Shown: positions 50,490 through 60,277, counted from the first letter of the stretch. The stretch: DNA of 64,000 nucleotides from Achromobacter pestifer (GCF_902859625.1 NZ_CADIJX010000001.1:1-64000), one strand, 5' to 3'. Translations and numbers: made by a program. Notes: generated by a model not told the origin, from the sequence alone.

Positions 50490-53400
50490 TGGCCGAAGAA
50501 CTGGACACCTCAAGCGCCGTTGCGGCCTATCTGAACGACCCGAATCCGCCGACGTCGGACCCGGTGGGCGCCACCCGTGTGTCGGTGGCGGCGGCACTGG
50601 GCAGCAACCCCGACCTGGAGGCCGAACTGCGCCAAGTCGCGTCACGCACGGGCATTCCTATCGATTCCGTGCGCCGCCATCCTGAGGAAGTGAAGCGCGA
50701 GGCCGCGCTCACGTCCTTTAATTTCGAGCGCTTGGCACGCGATTTTCCGTCGACCGCCGGCTACCTAGCAGGCGTCGAGAACGCACGCATCGCGCACGAC
50801 GACGTCGATAACATGGGCGTCATCGAAAAGGGCATTCGCGGTCTGTCCAACCTGGGCAGCGCTGCGGCGTCGGCGTTTCCCCAGGCGGGCGGTGCGCTGT
50901 GGCGCGTCGGCCAAGCCGGGGCGGAAAACCTCGCGCCGCTGCTGGACCCTCTGGCGGGCACGCTGCTGCCGGAGAACCCGCTGCGCCGCCTGGCGGCCGG
51001 CATGGCCGGTATGGGGCGCGCGGGGGAGGCTTCTGCAAAGGGCCTCATGCCGCAAGCAACGGGCAACATCGAGGCGGGCGTCTATTCGGGCGTGCAGTCC
51101 CTGGTGACGATGGGCCTGACGCTGCCGGCCAGCATCGTGACGGGCAACCCTGCTCCAACGCTCTACGGCATGTCGGGTATCACGGGCGGTCAGGCCTACG
51201 GTCAAGCGCGCGAGGCTGGCCTTGATCCATACCGCGCGTTGATGTTTGGCACGTCACAGGCCGCGATCGAGTACGCCACCGAGCGCATCCCGGTCGGGCG
51301 CTTCCTGCACGACATGAAGGCGGGCACGCCGTTCTGGAACATGCTGCTGCGCCAAGTGTCTGCCGAGATCCCCGGCGAACAGGTGGCGACCGTGTTGCAG
51401 GATCTGAACGAATGGGCCGTGATCAACCCGGCGAAGCCATTCTCTGAATACCTGGCGGAGCGCCCCAGCGCCGCTGCGCAGACTCTGGTGGCCACGATTG
51501 TGGCGTCGGGCGGCGCGGTGGGCACCGCGCAACTGGCGAACACCGCCGCCGACCGGCTGGCCGGGCGCACTGTCCAGGCGGAGCGCGCGCAATTGGACGG
51601 CCAGGTGCTGTCCGAACTCGATGCTACCGCAGCCGCGTCCAAGCTGCGTGCGCGCTCCCCGGATGACTTCCAGGCTTTCGTCAAGGAGGCCATGGGCGAC
51701 GGGCCTGTGCAGGACGTCTACATCCGCGCCGAAGACCTGGCGCAGTCCGGCGTTGACGTGGCGCAGCTGGCCCAGGTGTCGCCGGCCGTGGCCGCGCAAT
51801 ACGAACAGGCGCTGGCCACTGGCGGTGACGTGCGCATCCCGGTGGACGAGTACGCGACGCGCGTCGCGGGTACGGACCTGTCGCAGTCCATGCTGCCGTT
51901 CCTGAAAACCGAGCCCGCCGGCATGACACAGGCCGAGGCCCAGGAGTTTATGCAGAACCGCAGCGGGTTGCTGCGCGCCGAGGTCGAGAAGGTCATGGCC
52001 GAGCGCGAGGCAGACGCGCCGTTCAAGGAGTCCAAGGATCTTGTCGAGTCGGAGTTGATGACCCAGCTGGAGCAGGCCGCCCGCTTCACGTCGGACGTGA
52101 ACCGCGCGTACGCCGGCATGATGTCCAATTTCTACGCCGTGCAGGCCGCGCGCCTGGGCCTGACGCCGCAGGAAATGTACCAGCGCTACCCGGTGCAGAT
52201 CCGCGCCGAAGGCTTTGGCCAGCTCGACCAGGGTATGGCTGCGCCGGCAATTGGCGACGTTCGCCAGGCGTGGGAAGACGTTGGCGTTGACGGGTTCATT
52301 TCGGAGAAGGGTGACACGATCACGGTTTCCAAGATTGTCGTGCCTGAAGCGCGGCGGGGGCAGGGCGCGGGCACGCGCGCAATGCAGCAGCTTGTGGAAT
52401 ACGCCGACGCTACGGGCAAGAACATCGTCTTGACACCTTCCCCGGACTTTGGCGGCGATGTGGCGCGGCTCAAGGCTTTCTACAAGCAATTCGGCTTTGT
52501 GGAGAACAAAGGCCGCAACCGCGCATTTAGCACGTCGGAAGGGATGTACCGTGAGGCGCCAGGCAAGACGCTCTATCAAGCCAATCAGCCTAACGCGCGG
52601 GGCGCCTACAACATCGACACGCGCACGATCTCGCTGTTGCAGAACGCGGACCTGTCGACGTTTCTGCACGAGTCCGGGCACTTCTATCTGGAAGTGCTCA
52701 CGGACATCGCCAGCCAGGCCGACGCGCCGGCGGCTGTGCGCGATGACGTTCAAAAGCTTATGGCTTGGTTCGGCGTGCCGGACCTGGCCGCCTGGAATGC
52801 GCTGGACCTTGAGGCGAAACGACCGCACCACGAACAGCTGGCCCGAGGGTTTGAGGCGTATCTGTTCGAAGGGAAGGCGCCGACGCCCGAGCTGCAGGGG
52901 TTGTTTCAGCGCTTCCGCGCGTGGATGCTGGCCGTCTACCGGTCAATGACCGCGCTCAACGTCGAGCTCTCGGACGAGGTGCGCGGCGTATTCAGCCGGA
53001 TGCTGGCGTCAACCGAGCAGATTCGCGAAACCGAAACCTTGCTCGACTACAAGCCCGCCTTCACGTCGGCCGAGCAGGCCGGCATGACCGCCGAGGAATG
53101 GGCGCAGTACCAAGCTCTTGGCCTGGAGGCGACACAGGACGCCGTGCAGCAGTTGGAGGCGCGCAGCATCCGCGACATGAAATGGCTGTCCGGTGCCCGG
53201 AGCCGCGTGATCGCTCAGATGCAGCGCGAGGCTGCGGACAAGCGCAAGACGGTGCGTAAGGAGGTCGAGGCGGAAGTGATGGCCGAGCCGGTTAATCAGG
53301 CCAAGACCTTCATGAAGCGCGGGATTGATCCTGTCACCGGCGATACGGTGGAAGGCCCGACCAAGCTGCAAATCAGTGCCCTGGAAGAAATGTACGGCGG

Positions 53401-56389
53401 GGAGGGCAACCGCTATGCGCTGCTGGATTGGTCGCAGCTCGGGTATGGCCGCTATGGCATGCTCGCCGAAGACGGTCTCAACCCCGACATTGTGGCCGAC
53501 CGGTTCGGCTTTGCCTCGGGCGACGGCTTGGTGCGATCGGTGCTGGCCGCCGAAGACCCCCGCGCCAAGATCGAGGCATTGACGGACCAGCGCATGCTGG
53601 AGCGGTATGGCGACCTGACCGACGCGCAGAGCATCGCGCGCGCGGCTGATGAAGCCGTGCACAACGAAGCGCGTGGCCGATTCATCGCCACGGAGGTGAA
53701 CGCTTTGCAGCGCGCGCTCGGGCAGCGCCAGGTACTGGCCCGCGCTGCGCGCCAGTTCGCCGAAGCGACCATTGCCCGCCTGCGCATCCGGGACGTGCGG
53801 CCCAGCCAATGGGCCGTGGCCGAGGCCCGCGCCGCGCGCGCCGCTGAGCAGGCCCTGCGCAAGAACGATCTGCAGGGCGCAGCTGTCGAGAAAAAGCGCC
53901 AGCTCGTGAACAACTACGCGACGCGCGCGGCACAAGCGGCGCAGGCCGAGATCGATAAAGACCTGAACTACATGAAGCGGCTGTCGAACTCGACCGCTCA
54001 ATCAGGGATGCGCGGTGAATCCCTGGTGCAGCTGAACGCGCTGCTGGCGCGCTTCGACCTGCGCAGCAGTTTGTCGTTGCGCCAAATCGACGCCGCCAAG
54101 ACGCAAAGCCTGGCCGAGTTTATCGCCAGCGAATCCGAACGATTGGACGCCGTCATGCCGGATCTGCCGGCCTACATTCTCGACGAGGGGTTCCGCCGGC
54201 ACTACAAGGACATGTCGGTCGAAGAGTTCCGGGGGCTGGTGGACAGCGTCCGCCAACTGGCCAACCTGGCGCGTCGCGAACAGAAGATGTACACCGCGCT
54301 GCGCGATATGTCTTTCGACGAAGAGCGCAGCGCCGTGCTGGCGCGTATGCGCGAATTCAATCCCAAGGCGTTCGACGAGGCCGGCGACCCGCTGGCACGC
54401 GAACCTGAGTTCGTCCCCAATATCCGCAAATCGGTGGCGAAGCTTGGGGACGGCTTCGCCGGTGAGTTCCTGAGCGCGGAAACCATCCTTGATATCCTGG
54501 AGGGCGGCAAGTTCGGGCAGGTGCATGAATCCCTCTTTGGGCGGATGAGCTCGCGCGCCAACTGGAAGGCGACGCGAATGGAGAAGGTCTATCGCGACCT
54601 CAAGCCGCTTTTCAAGCAGTGGAACCTGAAGGAGCGCCGGGACTACGGCCGCAAGGGCATTGTCGTGCCCAGCATCGGCACCAGCATCACCCGGGAAAAT
54701 GCGCTCGTTGCCGCCCTGTTGTACGGCAACGCGGACGGACGCAAGCGCTTAGAGAACTACGGTTGGAACGAGAACCGCATGCAGGGCGTGCTGGACGTGC
54801 TGGACGAACGCGACTGGAAACTGGCGAACGCTATCTGGGATCAATTCGACAACAAGCTGTGGCCTGAGCTCGAAGCGCTGAACAAGCGCACACGCGGTAA
54901 AGCGCCGCCGAAGGTGGAGGCGCTGCCGTTCCCCACGAAGTTCGGCGAGGCCCGGGGTGGATACTTCCGTTTGAAGTACGACACGGACCTGGACGAGCGT
55001 GCGCACCGGTTCGATGAAGGGGCTGCCGTCAAGGAACTATTGGGCGGCGGTATGGGCATGTCGGCCAAGACCAATCAGGGAACCAGCACGCAGCGCAAGG
55101 ACGGTGTCGTCATGCGCCCACGGCTGGATCTGGGCGTCTTTGTCGAGGCCGTCAACGAGACGGTACACGACCTGGCGCTGCGTGAGGCCGTGGCCGACAC
55201 GATGCGCCTCTTGAACGACAAGGGTGTGCAGACCGCGATCAAGTCGTCCGTCGGCGTGCCGGCATACCGCGCGCTGGTAAACCGTGTTCGCGAAATCGCT
55301 GCGCCGCCGCGCAATCCGTCGGGCTTTATCGAGAAGATCCTGGCCAGCGCCCGCCGGAATACCATCGTGGTCCTGATGTCTGGTGTCAAGACGGCGCTGC
55401 AAAACGTGGTTGGCCTGGTGCCGGCGCTGACGCGGGTGAATCCCGGCAATATCGGCCTTGAAATGGCGCGCTTCTACAGCCCGGCCATGGCCGAGCGGTA
55501 TCGGTTTGCGATGGACAATTCGGAATACATGCGCCATCGGTACCAGAATTTTGATCGCGATCTGAACGACATGGCCGCCAAGCTCACCGTGAAGGGCCGC
55601 CTTCTGCCCGACACGGCGACGATGCTCGCGCTGATGGGCATGGTTGATCGTGGCGTGTCGGTCCCGGTGTGGAATGCGGCATTCAAGGACGGGATGGCGC
55701 AGTTCGACAATGACAATGCGAAGGCGGCGGACTATGCCGATCACATCGTGCGCCAAACTCAGGGTAGCGGCCGCGACGTGGACCTGCCCAAGATCATGTC
55801 CGGGCACGGCGGCTATGGCCAACTCAAGCGCCTTTTCACTATGTTCTACAGCTATTTCAACAGCCAGCTGCAGATGCTTGTGCGCGCCGGTGCTATCGCA
55901 AAGCGCGAAGCCAGCACAAACCCGGGCGCCGCCGTTGGTAAGTTCACGCTGCAATTCGTGATGATAGCGGTGCTGCCGGCCGTTCTTACCGAAATGATGA
56001 TGGGCCACGGTGGGGACGACGAAGACGAGGATAAGCTCGCCAAGCGATATGCCCGAGCGCTCGCTATGTACGGCGCCGGTATGTTCCCCATCGTGCGCGA
56101 TATTTCGTCGTATACCTGGTCTGTGTTCGACACCGACACCTACAACTTCGGCTACAAGATCAGCCCTGTCCAGTCGGCAGGGGAAGGTGTGGTGAAGGGC
56201 ATCCAGTCGCTCGCCGATATCGTGGCGGGAGAGGGGGATATTGTGGACACCAAGAACGCAATAATGGGGACGAGCTTTGCATTCGGCCTGCCGGGCAAGT
56301 TGATCTCCGATTTCGTGGTCGGGGCCAATGCTTGGATGAGCGGCGACGCCGGCCCGGAGGCGCTTCTTTTTGGGGCGCCGCGGCGGTAG
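50489..56389 (+). CDS. Very large internal virion / polyvalent protein with GNAT and HExxH domains
   Basis: 1,966 aa from ATG 50489, overlapping the previous stop by one base. The N-terminal ~400 residues have Ala/Gly-rich amphipathic stretches. A GNAT acetyltransferase domain lies at about 585-690 (ITVSKIVVPEARRGQGAGTR; R/QxxGxG/A motif at 623-628). A zincin-like segment follows, STFLHESGHFYLEVLTDIAS with HESGH at 727-731, then long helical regions (900-1400). Near the C-terminus there are hydrophobic helices (FTLQFVMIAVLPAVLTEMMM). As the last of three ejection proteins it probably enters the host with the DNA. The embedded enzyme domains fit the concept of phage polyvalent proteins. Confidence 0.85.
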   Translation: MAEELDTSSAVAAYLNDPNPPTSDPVGATRVSVAAALGSNPDLEAELRQVASRTGIPIDSVRRHPEEVKREAALTSFNFERLARDFPSTAGYLAGVENARIAHDDVDNMGVIEKGIRGLSNLGSAAASAFPQAGGALWRVGQAGAENLAPLLDPLAGTLLPENPLRRLAAGMAGMGRAGEASAKGLMPQATGNIEAGVYSGVQSLVTMGLTLPASIVTGNPAPTLYGMSGITGGQAYGQAREAGLDPYRALMFGTSQAAIEYATERIPVGRFLHDMKAGTPFWNMLLRQVSAEIPGEQVATVLQDLNEWAVINPAKPFSEYLAERPSAAAQTLVATIVASGGAVGTAQLANTAADRLAGRTVQAERAQLDGQVLSELDATAAASKLRARSPDDFQAFVKEAMGDGPVQDVYIRAEDLAQSGVDVAQLAQVSPAVAAQYEQALATGGDVRIPVDEYATRVAGTDLSQSMLPFLKTEPAGMTQAEAQEFMQNRSGLLRAEVEKVMAEREADAPFKESKDLVESELMTQLEQAARFTSDVNRAYAGMMSNFYAVQAARLGLTPQEMYQRYPVQIRAEGFGQLDQGMAAPAIGDVRQAWEDVGVDGFISEKGDTITVSKIVVPEARRGQGAGTRAMQQLVEYADATGKNIVLTPSPDFGGDVARLKAFYKQFGFVENKGRNRAFSTSEGMYREAPGKTLYQANQPNARGAYNIDTRTISLLQNADLSTFLHESGHFYLEVLTDIASQADAPAAVRDDVQKLMAWFGVPDLAAWNALDLEAKRPHHEQLARGFEAYLFEGKAPTPELQGLFQRFRAWMLAVYRSMTALNVELSDEVRGVFSRMLASTEQIRETETLLDYKPAFTSAEQAGMTAEEWAQYQALGLEATQDAVQQLEARSIRDMKWLSGARSRVIAQMQREAADKRKTVRKEVEAEVMAEPVNQAKTFMKRGIDPVTGDTVEGPTKLQISALEEMYGGEGNRYALLDWSQLGYGRYGMLAEDGLNPDIVADRFGFASGDGLVRSVLAAEDPRAKIEALTDQRMLERYGDLTDAQSIARAADEAVHNEARGRFIATEVNALQRALGQRQVLARAARQFAEATIARLRIRDVRPSQWAVAEARAARAAEQALRKNDLQGAAVEKKRQLVNNYATRAAQAAQAEIDKDLNYMKRLSNSTAQSGMRGESLVQLNALLARFDLRSSLSLRQIDAAKTQSLAEFIASESERLDAVMPDLPAYILDEGFRRHYKDMSVEEFRGLVDSVRQLANLARREQKMYTALRDMSFDEERSAVLARMREFNPKAFDEAGDPLAREPEFVPNIRKSVAKLGDGFAGEFLSAETILDILEGGKFGQVHESLFGRMSSRANWKATRMEKVYRDLKPLFKQWNLKERRDYGRKGIVVPSIGTSITRENALVAALLYGNADGRKRLENYGWNENRMQGVLDVLDERDWKLANAIWDQFDNKLWPELEALNKRTRGKAPPKVEALPFPTKFGEARGGYFRLKYDTDLDERAHRFDEGAAVKELLGGGMGMSAKTNQGTSTQRKDGVVMRPRLDLGVFVEAVNETVHDLALREAVADTMRLLNDKGVQTAIKSSVGVPAYRALVNRVREIAAPPRNPSGFIEKILASARRNTIVVLMSGVKTALQNVVGLVPALTRVNPGNIGLEMARFYSPAMAERYRFAMDNSEYMRHRYQNFDRDLNDMAAKLTVKGRLLPDTATMLALMGMVDRGVSVPVWNAAFKDGMAQFDNDNAKAADYADHIVRQTQGSGRDVDLPKIMSGHGGYGQLKRLFTMFYSYFNSQLQMLVRAGAIAKREASTNPGAAVGKFTLQFVMIAVLPAVLTEMMMGHGGDDEDEDKLAKRYARALAMYGAGMFPIVRDISSYTWSVFDTDTYNFGYKISPVQSAGEGVVKGIQSLADIVAGEGDIVDTKNAIMGTSFAFGLPGKLISDFVVGANAWMSGDAGPEALLFGAPRR

Positions 56390-56391
56390 GG

Positions 56392-56407
56392 CGGGTGCGC
56401 ATACCCG
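56392..56407 (+). promoter_or_regulatory. Late-block motif CGGGTGCGCATACCCG before tailspike
   Basis: Exact 16-mer, intergenic, 45 bp before the tailspike ATG; can also form a small stem CGGGT/ACCCG. Confidence 0.5.
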
Positions 56408-56425
56408 AAGCGTAGCCTCTGAGAA

Positions 56426-56452
56426 TTGGCGCGTACCGCGAGGACGCGCCAA
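56426..56452 (+). promoter_or_regulatory. Hairpin over the tailspike ribosome binding site
   Basis: TTGGCGCG pairs with CGCGCCAA; the 11-nt loop holds the GCGAGG Shine-Dalgarno and the stem reaches the A of the ATG at 56452. Such a structure could tune translation initiation of the tailspike. Confidence 0.5.
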
Positions 56453-58704
56453 TGACTATCAGTTCGACCACCCGCAAGGCGGGGCCGTTCTTCGGCAACG
56501 ATGCAACGATCGACTTCCCGTTCACCTTTAAGGTGTTCAAGAAGCAAGACCTTAGTGTCACCTTGACCGATCTAAACGGCGCCGACTCGGCGCCTTTGAT
56601 CCTTGATTCGGCCTACACGGTCACCCTCAACGCCAACCAGGATAGCAATCCTGGTGGAACCGTGCGCTATCCCCGTGCGGGCCTCCCATTGCCCACCGGC
56701 TACCGACTGACAATCACCGGGGGACTGGCGAACACGCAACCCACCGACATCCAGAACAGCGGGGGCTTCTACCCGCAGGTTGTCGAGGATATGGGTGATC
56801 GCAGCACCATTCAGATTCAGCAGCTTCAGGAGCAGGTCGATCGATCGTTGAAGTTCTCGGTGTCCGACACCGGTGCCGGCGCAGTACTACCGCCGGCGGA
56901 TATTCGTGCAAACAAGATACTGGCCTTTGATGGTGACGGTAAGCCGTCCGTGCTTGTGCCGGTGAGCGGCAGCGCCGCGGACGTGCTAATCCAGCTCGCT
57001 GGTGGCGGCGGGTCGTCGCTTGTGGGTTTCCGGCAGGTCGGTGTCGGCGCAGTCGCGCGGACGGTTCAAGACCGGCTACGCGATAGCATCAACGTTCGCG
57101 ACTTTGGAGCGAAAGGCGATGCTGTCACGGACGACCGTACAGCCATCATCGCGGCAGACGTTGTAGCCACGATGCTCGGCAAGTCCCTTGAGTTTCCCGA
57201 TGGCGTTTATCGGTCTTCCAACGGAATCGACAAAACAGCGAAGTGGCGAGGGGTTGGGGCGCCCGTTATTGGCGTTTTTCCGGTCGTGGACGATAAGCGA
57301 TTCCTGCGGCCGGGGCAGAAGAGCCTCATTCCGGGTACCAGTCTTCTTTTCACGGGCACCGGTACCCTGACAAAGACGACGCCGCGGGCAGACATGTTTT
57401 CCAGCTTCACGTATTGCGTGCGTGATGTGGACCGTGGAAGTTCGATGGAAGGCATGGCGATCATCTTGGACTGTGATGTCTATGACGCCGGTGGCAACCT
57501 GACACTGCCGGCTAACGACAACCGCGCCAGCTACGATGTGGGCCGGTTTATCGATGACGCTTCGCAATGCTATTCCCGCGACGTGGCCGTCTTCGGGTAC
57601 TTCGCCAAGGCGGGCACAGTGGTCTACAGCCAAATCGGCAATGACGACCCGGATTACAACATCTTTGATGAATGCTCGACCATGGGCATGTACGGACTGG
57701 CACTCATCGGGGGTGACACGGCGACGCCGATTCCGAATGGGTTGTCGGGCACGCAGGGGTACGGGTTCGATATCTGGTCGATGGACCACCACAGCCGCGC
57801 GCCGGACAACGCCGCGGCGCAGTACGCGGGCGCCGACGCTTGGCGTTGCCTGTACATCGACGTCAATACGACGGTGTCGACCAAGGGGAACGGCCATGCG
57901 TTCTACGGAGGCTGCATTCGCACCTACGCAGACCACCCGCTGGGCCTGGACCACTGCAACAACGTCCGGTTCTATGGCACGGTGTTTGAGGAAACGAGCT
58001 GGGGCGTGACGGGTTCGACCACCACCACGCACCTTGCCACCGTCAGCACCACCGACGTCTCCTTCATCGATACCCGGCATTCCAAGGATTCGCTGTTCCA
58101 TGCGGGGTTCGCCGGCGCTATGACGGGCCAGTTGATCGCCATCGGTAGCCCGCTGAATGCGTCGGCCGGCATGGTGGTGTCCGTGCGGGACCCGGCGAAC
58201 AACGGGCAATTCAACTGGACGCGGGTAAGCGCCGACGGCATCAGCGGCGATCCGTATATTCAGTTGGGCACGGGCTCGGTAGCATCCGCGACCACCGGGT
58301 GGTCGATGCGCCGCGACATTGACGCAAGCAACATTTTTGACCTTCGCTACAACGCTGCCAGCGTGGCGCAACTGTCCACGGCTGGCCTGTGGGTCCCCGA
58401 AGTTGGGAACGCCAAGAAGATTCGGCACCAGCGCGCACCGTCTGTTATTGCTTCTGGCTCCATCGCATTCACGCGAACTTGGGCAATTGTCACAACCGGG
58501 ACCGGAAGCGGTGGCACGCTCCAGACGATTACCGGGGGGACGCAAGGCGACGAGATCATCATTACGGCCGGCCTGACCGCTGAACCGATCACCGTCGACA
58601 CCGCGGCGGGAAACATCCGTATCGGTGCGAATACCGTTGTCTCCGGGTTCGTGAACCTTTGCCTTGTTTACAACGGTAGCTTCTGGGTGAGGAAGAGTGG
58701 ATGA
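56452..58704 (+). CDS. Tailspike with pectate-lyase-like beta-helix
   Basis: 750 aa. The N-terminal ~150 residues (ATIDFPFTFKVFKKQDLSVT, PQVVEDMGDRSTIQIQQLQE) form the T7-fibre-like particle-binding part. From about 205 the pectate-lyase-3 entry motif INVRDFGAKGDAVTDDRTAI begins a right-handed beta-helix that runs to about 600. A small beta C-terminal domain ends in NGSFWVRKSG. It probably binds and perhaps depolymerises host surface polysaccharide. No catalytic residues assigned. Confidence 0.88.
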   Translation: MTISSTTRKAGPFFGNDATIDFPFTFKVFKKQDLSVTLTDLNGADSAPLILDSAYTVTLNANQDSNPGGTVRYPRAGLPLPTGYRLTITGGLANTQPTDIQNSGGFYPQVVEDMGDRSTIQIQQLQEQVDRSLKFSVSDTGAGAVLPPADIRANKILAFDGDGKPSVLVPVSGSAADVLIQLAGGGGSSLVGFRQVGVGAVARTVQDRLRDSINVRDFGAKGDAVTDDRTAIIAADVVATMLGKSLEFPDGVYRSSNGIDKTAKWRGVGAPVIGVFPVVDDKRFLRPGQKSLIPGTSLLFTGTGTLTKTTPRADMFSSFTYCVRDVDRGSSMEGMAIILDCDVYDAGGNLTLPANDNRASYDVGRFIDDASQCYSRDVAVFGYFAKAGTVVYSQIGNDDPDYNIFDECSTMGMYGLALIGGDTATPIPNGLSGTQGYGFDIWSMDHHSRAPDNAAAQYAGADAWRCLYIDVNTTVSTKGNGHAFYGGCIRTYADHPLGLDHCNNVRFYGTVFEETSWGVTGSTTTTHLATVSTTDVSFIDTRHSKDSLFHAGFAGAMTGQLIAIGSPLNASAGMVVSVRDPANNGQFNWTRVSADGISGDPYIQLGTGSVASATTGWSMRRDIDASNIFDLRYNAASVAQLSTAGLWVPEVGNAKKIRHQRAPSVIASGSIAFTRTWAIVTTGTGSGGTLQTITGGTQGDEIIITAGLTAEPITVDTAAGNIRIGANTVVSGFVNLCLVYNGSFWVRKSG

Positions 58705-59042
58705 GCGCGGCGCCGAATGATTTGCAGGCGCTTCAGTCGCAAATCCAGCAGTGGCGGCAGGAAGAGCGTTTGGATACCGCTGCGAATCATGCCGAGAGCA
58801 AGAACGAAATGGAAGCACTGCGCCGGGAAATGCTGGCCTTGTCGTCAGCTGTCAAGACGGCATTCCCGGGCGGAGACTTTGACGGGCACCGCCGCTATCA
58901 CGAACTGCTGATCGCGCGGGAAGAGCAGCGCCAGCAGATCCGCCGCGAGGTGATCACGCATCTGCTCAAGGGCAGTACATGGGCGATGCTGCTTGGCCTG
59001 TTCTGGATGGTGATCAAGCATGGTAAGGACTACCTGAAATGA
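58701..59042 (+). CDS. Phage membrane-associated protein of the lysis region (113 aa)
   Basis: Start shares ATGA with the tailspike stop. A helical charged N-terminus (coiled coil around LQALQSQIQQWRQEERLDTA) is followed by one membrane span STWAMLLGLFWMVIKHG at the C-terminus. Overlaps the next gene (holin-like). Could be a holin partner or antiholin; family not recognised. Confidence 0.65.
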   Translation: MSAAPNDLQALQSQIQQWRQEERLDTAANHAESKNEMEALRREMLALSSAVKTAFPGGDFDGHRRYHELLIAREEQRQQIRREVITHLLKGSTWAMLLGLFWMVIKHGKDYLK

Positions 59043-59257
59043 ACATGATCCAAGACTGGCGCCGCAAGTTTCCCCGCCTCTGGAGCGTGCGCCTGGCGCT
59101 GCTGGCCGCGCTGCTGTCCGCCATCGAGGTTTGCATGAATCTATGGCTGACCGGCAAGCCGCCGCTGATCGTGATCGGTGCCGGTCTTTTCTCTCTATGC
59201 GCGGCGATCGCGCGCGTTATCTCCCAGCCGAGGCTGAACAATGAAGACCGGAACTAA
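59039..59257 (+). CDS. Putative holin
   Basis: 72 aa with two hydrophobic helices (RLALLAALLSAIEVCMNLWL and PLIVIGAGLFSLCAAIARVI), a short loop and a charged C-terminus QPRLNNEDRN. Size, topology and position just before the endolysin gene indicate a class II type holin or pinholin. Confidence 0.75.
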   Translation: MNMIQDWRRKFPRLWSVRLALLAALLSAIEVCMNLWLTGKPPLIVIGAGLFSLCAAIARVISQPRLNNEDRN

Positions 59258-59744
59258 GCGCACCCTCCAGGGGACTGTAGGGGCGGGGGCCGCGGCGATT
59301 CTGCTGTCCATCGTCCCGAAGTTCGAAGGAGTGATCTTGCGTGGCTACAAGGACCCAATCGGTATCGTGACGGCCTGCGCCGGGCATACCAAGACGGCGG
59401 TGCTGGGCAGGCCCTACACGCCCGAAGAGTGCACCGTGCTGCTGGATCAGGATCTGGTCGAGCATGCGCAAGGGGTGCTGGCCTGCACGCCCGGGCTCGC
59501 TGGGCACACTAACCAGACGGCCGCCGCCGTGAGCTTCGCCTATAACGTCGGGGTGGGTGCGTATTGCCGATCGATGACCGCGCGCCGGTTCAACGCTGGG
59601 CAGTGGGCTGGCGCGTGCAAGGCCATGAACCAGGCCGACAGCGGCAAACCGCAATGGGTATGGGCTGACGGCAAGATGCTGCCCGGCCTGGTGACACGCC
59701 GTGCCGCCGAGCGGGCGCTGTGTGAAACGGACATGCCGAAATGA
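59241..59744 (+). CDS. Endolysin, GH24 lysozyme (SAR type)
   Basis: 167 aa overlapping the holin gene by 17 bp. The catalytic triad in its classic spacing is Glu29 (KFEGVI), Asp38 (YKDPIG) and Thr44. The N-terminus contains a weakly hydrophobic Gly/Ala-rich segment (GTVGAGAAAILLSIV) right before the catalytic Glu, the signature of a signal-anchor-release endolysin. It cleaves the glycan strands of peptidoglycan on membrane depolarisation. Confidence 0.92.
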   Translation: MKTGTKRTLQGTVGAGAAAILLSIVPKFEGVILRGYKDPIGIVTACAGHTKTAVLGRPYTPEECTVLLDQDLVEHAQGVLACTPGLAGHTNQTAAAVSFAYNVGVGAYCRSMTARRFNAGQWAGACKAMNQADSGKPQWVWADGKMLPGLVTRRAAERALCETDMPK

Positions 59745-60133
59745 ACCCGTTACTGCGCGCCGCGCTGCCGTACCTGGCCGGTGCTGCTCTGGTGGTGGGC
59801 GCGGGCCTGGCGGTTGGCTGGTACGGGCATAGCCAACGGGCCGCTGGCCGCGCTGAATGCCAGCTGGGCCACCGCATCGCCGGCCTGGAGGAATTCAAAA
59901 CGGAGGCTGAGCGCCTGACGGGCCTGTCGCAGAACCTGGCCGACACTGCCGACAAGCTCGCCAACGCAGAGCCCAAGGTCATCGAGAGGTATACCCGTGA
60001 AATCGTTCAGCGCCCTTTGCCTGCTGACTGCGTGCGCGACCCTGGCCGGGTGCGCGCAACCAACGAAGCCATCGACGCGGCCAACACTGCCCGTCAATCT
60101 AAGCGCGTCGTGCCCGCCGGTCCCGCGCGTTGA
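59741..60133 (+). CDS. Rz-like inner-membrane spanin
   Basis: 130 aa with an N-terminal membrane span (LAGAALVVGAGLAVGWYG) and a periplasmic coiled coil (EEFKTEAERLTGLSQNLADT). It follows the endolysin with ATGA overlap and contains the start of the nested Rz1-like gene. Confidence 0.85.
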   Translation: MNPLLRAALPYLAGAALVVGAGLAVGWYGHSQRAAGRAECQLGHRIAGLEEFKTEAERLTGLSQNLADTADKLANAEPKVIERYTREIVQRPLPADCVRDPGRVRATNEAIDAANTARQSKRVVPAGPAR

Positions 60134-60242
60134 TTCGTCGTCCTGGGATGATCTGGCGCAGGCGCATATGGCGCTGGCCTTCCAGTACGCGGAATGCGCC
60201 GCCCGGCACCAGGCCGTGGTCGACGCTTGGGCCAAGCCCTAG
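59997..60242 (+). CDS. Rz1-like outer-membrane lipoprotein spanin, nested in Rz
   Basis: 81 aa in another frame, starting at GTG 59997. Lipoprotein signal with lipobox LAGC (Cys19) and a Pro-rich mature start (AQPTKPSTRPTLPVN), as expected for Rz1. With Rz it fuses inner and outer membranes in the last lysis step. Confidence 0.85.
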   Translation: MKSFSALCLLTACATLAGCAQPTKPSTRPTLPVNLSASCPPVPRVDSSSWDDLAQAHMALAFQYAECAARHQAVVDAWAKP

Positions 60243-60277
60243 ACCATCCCCGCGCGCTGTTCCTGTCAAGCTAGACG

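Noticed and set aside
56452..58704. Possible diversity-generating retroelement as in phage BPP-1
   Set aside because: No reverse transcriptase gene, no template/variable repeat pair and no Mtd-like C-type lectin domain are visible; the receptor-binding protein is a pectate-lyase-type tailspike.
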